This document shows, in pieces, positions 1 to 5,330 of a stretch of 6,873 nucleotides of DNA. The notes beneath the pieces were generated by a model, which made no database searches, was not told where the DNA came from, and was given only the letters and a program-made list of their open reading frames with translations. The translations under genes and the position numbers were made by a program. Source of the DNA: Rhodocyclaceae bacterium UBA2271. GTDB taxonomy: Bacteria; Pseudomonadota; Gammaproteobacteria; Burkholderiales; Rhodocyclaceae. Each line of letters starts with the position of its first letter. The first letter of the stretch is position 1. The stretch is from positions 36,779 to 43,651 of the forward strand of contig DDXB01000029.1 in assembly GCA_002347405.1 (NCBI GenBank), in the 5' to 3' direction.

Positions 1-33
1 CGGATTGCGGCTGGCGTCGCGTGTCGCCTTGTG

Positions 34-77
34 TGCGGCAAAGCCGCATTCCGCTGCGCGGAACCAGCCTTCGGCTG
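34..77. repeat. Run of three tiny perfect hairpins downstream of tsaD
   Basis: Three inverted repeats lie almost end to end, each with a three-base loop: TGCGGC-AAA-GCCGCA at 34-48, TTCCGC-TGC-GCGGAA at 49-63, and CAGCC-TTC-GGCTG at 65-77. A weaker fourth, GGCC-TGT-GGCC, follows at 84-94. The stretch lies past the stop codon of the minus-strand tsaD, so it could form structure in the 3' end of that transcript. No A-rich run (a U-tract on the minus strand) follows on the left, so it does not look like a standard intrinsic terminator. It could be one copy of a dispersed GC-rich intergenic repeat, but no second copy is in the window. The pairing is seen directly and the role is unknown. Confidence 0.55.
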
Positions 78-140
78 TCCTGCGGCCTGTGGCCTGGTCC
101 TGGGGCGGCCCGGCGGCAAGGCTGCTGTGTGGTGATCGGT

Positions 141-1166
141 TCAGAGTTCCTGCAGCGGCCAGCGCGGCCGCACCGCGAATCCACCAGCACGCTGCTGCTC
201 CCGCACCACATCGTAACCACCGGCCAAGAGTCGCTGGGCAGCAGCAAACGCTATCATCGCCCCATTGTCGGTACACAACGCCATCTCCGGATAGCAGACG
301 CGCACGCCCTGCCGCTTCCCCGCCTCATCGAGTCGTTGCCGCAGTCGCCGGTTGGCGCCCACGCCACCGGCGACGACCAGTGTGGAAAGTCGGCACTGGC
401 GACACGCCGCCAGTGCCTTGGTCGCCAGCACTTCGGTGGCCGCTTCCTGAAACTCGGCGGCCAGATCGGCCTTGTCCTGATTTTCCAGCGGGCGCGCCCG
501 TACCGCCGTCAATACTGCCGTCTTGAGGCCGGAAAAACTGAAGTTGAAATCGCCGCTGGCCAGCATCGGGCGCGGCAACTTGAAGCGACCGGCCACTCCG
601 GTCTCGGCCAGTTTTGCCAGCGCCGGCCCGCCCGGATAGCCGAGCTCGAGCAATTGCGCCGTCTTGTCAAAGGCCTCGCCGGCCGCGTCGTCGAGCGATT
701 CACCCAGCAGTTCGTAAGCACCTACTTGTTGCACGCACATGATCTGCGTGTGGCCGCCGGAAACCAGCAGGGCGATGAAGGGGAATTTCGCCGGATCTTC
801 GCTCAGCAGTGGCGAAAGCAGATGGCCTTCAAGGTGATGCACCGGCAGCGCCGGCACGCCGAGCGACCAGGCCAGTCCTTCGGCAAAACTGGCGCCGGTC
901 AGCAAGGCCCCGGCCAGCCCCGGCCCGGCCGTATAAGCCACCGCACCGATGGTTTCCTTGGCGACGCCGGCCTCGCCCAGGACGTGGGCGAGCAGCGGCG
1001 CCAGCCGTTTGATATGGTCGCGTGAAGCCAGTTCGGGCACCACGCCGCCGTAGTCTTCATGCATCGCCACCTGCGAATGGATGGCGTGCGCCAGCAGGCC
1101 GCGCGCCGTGTCATACAGCGCGACTCCGGTTTCGTCGCAGGAGGTTTCGATGCCCAGCACAATCAT
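141..1166 (-). CDS. tsaD: tRNA N6-adenosine threonylcarbamoyltransferase TsaD
   Basis: TsaD transfers the threonylcarbamoyl group from threonylcarbamoyl-AMP to A37 of ANN-decoding tRNAs, making t6A in the cytoplasm together with TsaB and TsaE. The 341-residue length fits the bacterial family (about 335-345). The sequence opens with GIETSCDET (residues 5-13). The metal-binding HxxxH is H111 and H115 in HHLEGH, SGGHT is at 136-140, DDAAGEAFDK at 159-168, FSFSGLKT at 209-216, AGGVGANRRL at 266-275, and the metal-ligand aspartate is D300 in CTDNGAMIA. All hallmark residues are present, so it should be active. The start ATG at 1166 gives the usual MIVLGIETS opening. No clear Shine-Dalgarno sequence precedes it. 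The gene lies 94 bases downstream of the GGDEF/EAL receptor on the same strand, so read-through is possible but a functional link is not implied. Confidence 0.97.
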   Translation of the reverse strand: MIVLGIETSCDETGVALYDTARGLLAHAIHSQVAMHEDYGGVVPELASRDHIKRLAPLLAHVLGEAGVAKETIGAVAYTAGPGLAGALLTGASFAEGLAWSLGVPALPVHHLEGHLLSPLLSEDPAKFPFIALLVSGGHTQIMCVQQVGAYELLGESLDDAAGEAFDKTAQLLELGYPGGPALAKLAETGVAGRFKLPRPMLASGDFNFSFSGLKTAVLTAVRARPLENQDKADLAAEFQEAATEVLATKALAACRQCRLSTLVVAGGVGANRRLRQRLDEAGKRQGVRVCYPEMALCTDNGAMIAFAAAQRLLAGGYDVVREQQRAGGFAVRPRWPLQEL

Positions 1167-1201
1167 CGGGCAATTTTACTGCGGCGGGACAGCGTGCCTC
1201 G
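1167..1201 (-). promoter_or_regulatory. Possible promoter directly before tsaD
   Basis: On the minus strand TAAAAT (1178-1173) differs from the sigma-70 -10 consensus by one base and sits six bases before the tsaD ATG. Initiation about seven bases beyond the -10 would start the transcript at or next to the ATG itself, making a nearly leaderless mRNA. This agrees with the absence of a Shine-Dalgarno sequence. No good -35 hexamer is found at the right spacing (CGAGGC at 17 bases), so this is a weak call. Confidence 0.2.
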
Positions 1202-1260
1202 CAGCGGTTGCGACGTTAAATGCTGCCCTGTTGTGAAACTCCGGACTCGGTACGCGATTT

Positions 1261-4029
1261 TCAGGCCGTCAATTTTTTCAACAAAACCTGCGCCTGCTCG
1301 GCCGGAACGGCCGGGCTGTAGAAATAACCCTGGATCGTGTCGCAGTCCTTCTGGCGCAGGAAATCCAGCTGAATCGCGTTCTCGACGCCTTCCGCGATGA
1401 CGGTCAGATTCAGGCTGTGCGACATGGCGATGATCGCGGTAGTGATCTCGGCGTCATTGCGATCGGTCTCGATGTCCTTGATGAAGCAGCGATCGATCTT
1501 GACGCTGTCCAACGGGAAACTCTTGAGATAAAACAGCGAGGAATACCCGGTGCCGAAATCGTCAATGGACAGCTTGACCCCGGCCGCTTTCAATTCATTC
1601 AGCCGCGTGGCGGCTTCCTCCGCATTGCCCGCCAGAATGCTTTCCGTCAGCTCCAGTTCGAGAAACTGCGGCGCCAGTCCGGTGTCCTGCAGTGCCTGTT
1701 TCACCTCGGCCGGCAGGGTTGGCCGGATGAATTGCGCGTGGGCAATGTTTACCGCAACCGCGACCTTGGCCAAACCGGCTTGTTGCCAAGCCTGATTCTG
1801 CCGGCAGGCCTCGCGCATGACCCAGTCGCCAATCTCGACGATCAGGCCGGTTTCCTCGGCGAGCGGCAGGAACTCCAGCGGCGGAATCATCCCCCGGCTG
1901 GGGTGATGCCACCGGATCAAGGCCTCGAACCCCGTCACCTTGCCCGTCCTGGCAGAGACTTGCGGCTGATAGTGAAGTACGAGTTCCTGGCGCTCCAGGG
2001 CGTGGCGCAAATCGGCTTCGAGGCTGAAGCGGTCCTGGGTGCGTTGATCGGCCTCCAGGCTGTAAAAACCGTAATTGTTCTTGCCCTGGGTTTTCACGCG
2101 GTACATGGCCGAGTCGGCCTTTTTCATCAGCACTTCAGAGGTTGTTCCATCTTCAGGAAAAATGCTGATGCCGATGCTCGTGCTCGCGAAGAATTCGGCC
2201 TGCCCCAACGTGAATGGTTTGTGAAAGACCTTGAGCAACCGCGCCGCCATCATCTCAATGGCAACGTTGTCCTTGATTTCGCTGGCGATGATGACGAACT
2301 CGTCGCCGCCCAGACGACCGACGATATCGCTGCCGCGCAAACCTTCCTTCAAACGCTCCGCAACTTCCCGCAGCAGACCGTCGCCGACATCATGGCCGAG
2401 CGTGTCATTCACGATCTTGAAACGGTCGAGATCCAGAAACATGACCGCCAGGGAGTAACCGATGTGTGCGGCGAGCTCCAGTGCCGATTCGAGATGATCC
2501 TGCAGCATGACCCGGTTCGGCAATCCGGTCAGGGCATCATGGGTCGCCTGCCAGGACATTTGCTGGGTCAACTTCCGGGTACTGCTGACATCATGAAAGA
2601 CCAGGACGACGCCGGTAACCTGCCCGCTGCGGTCCCGAATCGGGGCCGCCGATTCGTTGATGGCAAGGCTCTCGCCGTTACGGTTCACAAATATCGTGTT
2701 TTCCTGGCGCATGAACGGCAAGCCATTGTTCAGGCACAGTTGCACCGGATTGGCGATCTCCTGCTGGGTCTTCTCATCGAAAACCCTGAACAAGTCGGTG
2801 ATCGGCTTGCCGACGGCCTCCTGCTCCGGCCATCCGCTCAGGCGTTCGGCAACCGGGTTCAGATAATCGATGACACCCTGTGCATCCGCGGTGATCACGC
2901 CATCGGCAATCGATTCCAGCGTCACCTGGGCGCGTTCCTTCGCGGTGGCCAGTTCCTGCGTTCTCAGTTCGACAAGTTGTTCGATCTCCTGATTGCGCCG
3001 CTTCAGGTCGTCGGCCCGCGCCTGGGTTGATCGGGCCAAAGACCACAACAACCAGGTAAACAGCGAACCGGCGAGCAGCACCACGAACAGCAGCCGATAG
3101 TTGAAGTCCTCCCAGAGCAGGTACCGCTGATACTTGAAGACATAGTGCTGTTCGCCAATCAACACATCGCGCTCCCGCTTGAGCATCCCAAACAGCCTAG
3201 GCCCGTCCTTCACGCCGGTCGCCGCGTCGTACTTGAGCAGGCCAACCCGTTTGCCTGGATCGAGTATCGGGCGGGCCTCTACCGCAACCGACACCCGATG
3301 ATCTATCTTTTCCAGGGACAGGAGCTTTTGCGCATTCACCTTGATGGCGACGAAGCCGCTGATCAGTTTTCTGCGCTCTGCCACCGCATCGAAATTTGCT
3401 GGCGGCTTGGCGGCATAAATTGCCCTGAACACCAGATACTCGTCAGCCTGCGCCGCCTGAGAGGGGATGGCTGCCGTGGCCACGCCGCTGTCGATTGCCT
3501 GCTGGAGATAAGCCTGCATTTCGGCTTGCTCGAAGAGGTCCAGGCCAAGTTGCTGTGAAGCCAAGGGCGAAAATGGTTCCAGATACACGATCGGGAAATA
3601 GCGCGGCCGGCGTTCGGCCGGGATGTACTTGCCAGCGCTGAACGTGTTGATGCTGAAGGTCGGGTAGCCTTCTTCGCGTCGGGCTTTCTCGAAGTAATCC
3701 CGTTCATCGTCGGCAATGTAGGGCAGGTACATAACGGCCTTGATGAAGGAATAGTTTGCAGCAATATCACTGCCAATGACCTGGAATTCATCGGCACCCA
3801 CGGCACTGGAAGCGTCAAACAGCATGCGCATGCCATGCAGTACTTCGTCGGCCGAGGCGAGACGCTGCACCAGGTTGTCCTTGATTGCACCCACTTGAAC
3901 CCCGAAGGCGGCCTCTTCATCCTGCAGCAGGTTCATGAAGGCAAGGCTCGCGGCCGCCGCGGTAATCACGCAACCCAGCGCGAGCGCGGCGCCCGTCAGC
4001 GAGAAGATGCCGGGCAGGCGCCAACGCAT
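1261..4029 (-). CDS. Membrane receptor CHASE-PAS-GGDEF-EAL, predicted bifunctional c-di-GMP cyclase/phosphodiesterase
   Basis: This 922-residue inner-membrane receptor is predicted to make c-di-GMP from two GTP and to hydrolyse it to pGpG. A first membrane segment spans about 8-33. A periplasmic CHASE sensor domain follows (about 40-250, with the typical YFPIVYLEP at 144-152), then a second membrane segment at about 312-332. A charged coiled-coil linker covers 335-365 and a PAS domain with its C-terminal part about 366-485. The GGDEF domain (about 490-655) has GGDEF at 574-578 and an RxxD inhibitory I-site (R565, D568) at the standard five-residue spacing. The EAL domain (about 670-922) has EALIRW at 702-707, N761, ELTES at 793-797, DDFGTG at 823-828, K844 and E880. 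Both catalytic sets look complete; which activity dominates cannot be read from sequence. The ATG at 4029 is chosen over a longer frame starting at 4200, because the extra 57 residues overlap the upstream gene and the ATG directly precedes the membrane segment. It shares one base with the stop of the upstream gene, indicating translational coupling. Confidence 0.93.
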   Translation of the reverse strand: MRWRLPGIFSLTGAALALGCVITAAAASLAFMNLLQDEEAAFGVQVGAIKDNLVQRLASADEVLHGMRMLFDASSAVGADEFQVIGSDIAANYSFIKAVMYLPYIADDERDYFEKARREEGYPTFSINTFSAGKYIPAERRPRYFPIVYLEPFSPLASQQLGLDLFEQAEMQAYLQQAIDSGVATAAIPSQAAQADEYLVFRAIYAAKPPANFDAVAERRKLISGFVAIKVNAQKLLSLEKIDHRVSVAVEARPILDPGKRVGLLKYDAATGVKDGPRLFGMLKRERDVLIGEQHYVFKYQRYLLWEDFNYRLLFVVLLAGSLFTWLLWSLARSTQARADDLKRRNQEIEQLVELRTQELATAKERAQVTLESIADGVITADAQGVIDYLNPVAERLSGWPEQEAVGKPITDLFRVFDEKTQQEIANPVQLCLNNGLPFMRQENTIFVNRNGESLAINESAAPIRDRSGQVTGVVLVFHDVSSTRKLTQQMSWQATHDALTGLPNRVMLQDHLESALELAAHIGYSLAVMFLDLDRFKIVNDTLGHDVGDGLLREVAERLKEGLRGSDIVGRLGGDEFVIIASEIKDNVAIEMMAARLLKVFHKPFTLGQAEFFASTSIGISIFPEDGTTSEVLMKKADSAMYRVKTQGKNNYGFYSLEADQRTQDRFSLEADLRHALERQELVLHYQPQVSARTGKVTGFEALIRWHHPSRGMIPPLEFLPLAEETGLIVEIGDWVMREACRQNQAWQQAGLAKVAVAVNIAHAQFIRPTLPAEVKQALQDTGLAPQFLELELTESILAGNAEEAATRLNELKAAGVKLSIDDFGTGYSSLFYLKSFPLDSVKIDRCFIKDIETDRNDAEITTAIIAMSHSLNLTVIAEGVENAIQLDFLRQKDCDTIQGYFYSPAVPAEQAQVLLKKLTA

Positions 4030-4031
4030 CA
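4027..4031 (-). promoter_or_regulatory. TGATG stop-start overlap coupling the binding protein to the receptor
   Basis: On the minus strand the TGA stop of the binding-protein gene (4031-4029) and the ATG of the receptor gene (4029-4027) share one A. No strong Shine-Dalgarno sequence is visible before this ATG, where the upstream bases read roughly AAAGCGGGCCAGCCT. The receptor is therefore probably translated by ribosomes that terminate and reinitiate, which ties its level to that of the binding protein. Confidence 0.75.
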
Positions 4032-5045
4032 AGGCTGGCCCGCTTTCATGGCGCCATGCACCAGACGGGGCGGCAGCCGGATTTTCGCCCTGGCCGCCAG
4101 ATCGACATTGACATAGGTCTGCCAGCGCCGGTTTGCCACGATGGGCAGCGTATCCGGCTTGATGCCACTCAGGATGCTTTGCGCCAGTTGCGCCGCCCAT
4201 TCGCCCTGCTCCTCGGCGATCTTGGCCATGGCCAGCATGGCATAGGGCGCCATCCAGTCATAGTTGGTGACAACCAGTTTTTTCACGCTAGAAAACACAC
4301 TTTGATGAGCGCTGGCACTGTTCCAGTCCATGATCCCGGCATTGGTCCCAAGCACGACAAAATCGGCCTGCTGGGCGGCGGCAAAGGCCTGCTGCCAGGC
4401 CGCCAGCGTCTTGACGAAAACCGGTGACAGCTCGAAATTGCCCTTGGCGTAGGCCTCGCGATTCTCCGCGAACTCCTTGTGCTGGGTCATCACGTCGGCC
4501 GCCAGGTAGATCCCCCTCCTGGCGGTGGGCAGCAGGCCGCGTATTTCATTTACAAGTGACTTGATCGGGGCGATTTCGATCATCCCCGTCACGTTGGAAT
4601 AAGGGTAGCCGTAATCCTTCACCGTCCAGTTGACGCCGCAAAAGACAAAGGGAACTGCCGCATTCCTGAAATAGGGCATGATCAAATACAGCGATGCCGG
4701 GTCGTCGCAGGCGATGACCACGTCGGGGCGCGTTTGCTCGATGAGCTGCCTGGCTTCGAGGGCTTTGCGCCGTGCGAATTCGGGCGCTGTGTTGCGGTTG
4801 GTGTCCATGTAGAACCGGGACAGTTCGCACTTCCCTTGCAAACCCTTCTCCAGGCCCCGCTCAATGCCATCGTTCCACTCGTAGCCCTTGTGGTAGGAAG
4901 AGACATACAGGCAATTTGCGGCACTGGCGTGCGTTGCATAAGCCAGGCCGGCTGCCAGCGCTGCCACCAGGCCGGCCGCCCCACGCCAGGTGGCGTCCGC
5001 AAGCGCACCTGGGTATCGCACAGGAGACATACGCCAGTGGTACAT
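4029..5045 (-). CDS. Exported ABC-type substrate-binding protein, orphan, probably a sensory partner
   Basis: This 338-residue protein resembles the ABC substrate-binding family (ABC_sub_bind, PF04392 type). A basic N-terminus, the hydrophobic stretch GAAGLVAALAAGLAYA (22-37) and an AxA-type site THASA ending at residue 42 predict Sec export to the periplasm. Family-like blocks are SYHKGYEWNDGIERGL (50-65), RPDVVIACDDPA (106-117), PFVFCGVNW (132-140), NVTG (151-154), and a C-terminal YVNVDLAARAKIRLPP (311-326) that matches the usual closing segment of this family. The start ATG at 5045 is preferred because GGAGG lies five bases before it; the frame stays open to 5201, and ATGs at 5057 and 5030 are alternatives. 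No ABC permease or ATPase gene is visible next to it; instead it overlaps the CHASE-GGDEF-EAL gene. It probably binds a small ligand for signalling rather than uptake, which is inference. The ligand cannot be told from sequence. Confidence 0.85.
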   Translation of the reverse strand: MYHWRMSPVRYPGALADATWRGAAGLVAALAAGLAYATHASAANCLYVSSYHKGYEWNDGIERGLEKGLQGKCELSRFYMDTNRNTAPEFARRKALEARQLIEQTRPDVVIACDDPASLYLIMPYFRNAAVPFVFCGVNWTVKDYGYPYSNVTGMIEIAPIKSLVNEIRGLLPTARRGIYLAADVMTQHKEFAENREAYAKGNFELSPVFVKTLAAWQQAFAAAQQADFVVLGTNAGIMDWNSASAHQSVFSSVKKLVVTNYDWMAPYAMLAMAKIAEEQGEWAAQLAQSILSGIKPDTLPIVANRRWQTYVNVDLAARAKIRLPPRLVHGAMKAGQP

Positions 5046-5050
5046 GGATA

Positions 5051-5055
5051 CCTCC
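5051..5055 (-). promoter_or_regulatory. Shine-Dalgarno GGAGG that fixes the binding-protein start
   Basis: On the minus strand GGAGG ends five bases before the ATG at 5045. It overlaps the alternative in-frame ATG at 5057-5055, and neither that ATG nor the one at 5030 has a comparably good site at the right distance. This decides the start at 5045 and places the signal peptide hydrophobic core near residue 22. Confidence 0.7.
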
Positions 5056-5160
5056 ATCAGTGAGCCGGTGATGCTGCCAGGCTGTCCGCTACGCGGGGGA
5101 TGGGCGCTTGGTTTCCCGGCCCGCGCCGCAAACTTCAGAATTGCATTGGCTGGTGATCCT

Positions 5161-5189
5161 ATCATGACGTCCATTTGAAAGCGGGGCAA
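5161..5189 (-). promoter_or_regulatory. Weak candidate promoter for the sensory unit
   Basis: On the minus strand TTGCCC (5189-5184) and CATGAT (5166-5161) are spaced by 17 bases, each matching four of six sigma-70 consensus positions. It would give a leader of about 110 bases before the ATG at 5045. Matches this poor occur by chance, so this is only a candidate. Confidence 0.15.
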
Positions 5190-5287
5190 CCACACGGACA
5201 AAGTCGGCGCTGGCGGGACGGCGCTTGCACAAGGTTCGATGCTAAAGTGCGCGCTCTTTGTTAGTTACGTTACCGTGCCTGTCATCA

Positions 5288-5316
5288 TGGGCATTGGCCA
5301 TCTCTGAAATCATAAT
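5288..5316 (+). promoter_or_regulatory. Candidate promoter for ubiB
   Basis: TGGGCA (5288-5293) and CATAAT (5311-5316) are separated by 17 bases. The -10 differs from TATAAT by one base and the -35 matches four of six positions. Transcription would start near 5323, leaving a leader of only about eight bases before the GTG at 5331. This fits the lack of a Shine-Dalgarno sequence there. Confidence 0.3.
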
Positions 5317-5330
5317 CTCGCCGTTTTCCC

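Larger units (their letters stand above)
5046..5330. other. Divergent intergenic region between the sensory unit and ubiB
   Basis: These 285 bases separate two divergently oriented genes and should hold promoters for both. I find no convincing small gene in it. Visible items are a small hairpin CCGC-TAC-GCGG (5086-5096) in the leader of the sensory transcript, and tandem GTTA/GTTAC/GTTAC repeats at 5260-5273. The leader of the minus-strand unit could be about 100 bases long, but I could not match it to a known c-di-GMP, TPP, cobalamin or glycine riboswitch. Confidence 0.6.

Noticed and set aside
21..1025. 334-residue open frame on the plus strand opposite tsaD
   Set aside because: It is antisense to a fully conserved tsaD; composition and lack of motifs point to a shadow frame.
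1167..1260. Intrinsic terminator between the receptor gene and tsaD
   Set aside because: No stable GC-rich stem followed by a U-run on the minus strand could be found in the 94 bases.
1417..3030. 537-residue open frame on the plus strand opposite the GGDEF/EAL gene
   Set aside because: It is antisense to clearly recognised PAS, GGDEF and EAL coding sequence and shows no domain of its own.
4030..4200. Longer receptor start at 4200
   Set aside because: The added 57 residues overlap the binding-protein coding sequence in another frame, look unlike a sensor N-terminus, and the ATG at 4029 gives a clean membrane-anchor start with a TGATG junction.
5046..5160. Riboswitch in the leader of the sensory unit
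   Set aside because: I compared it by eye with c-di-GMP, cobalamin, TPP and glycine riboswitch core motifs and found none; only a 4-bp hairpin is evident.
5046..5201. Longer binding-protein start at 5201
   Set aside because: The extra 52 residues are not signal-peptide-like and would bury the hydrophobic export segment inside the chain, whereas the ATG at 5045 has a GGAGG at ideal spacing.
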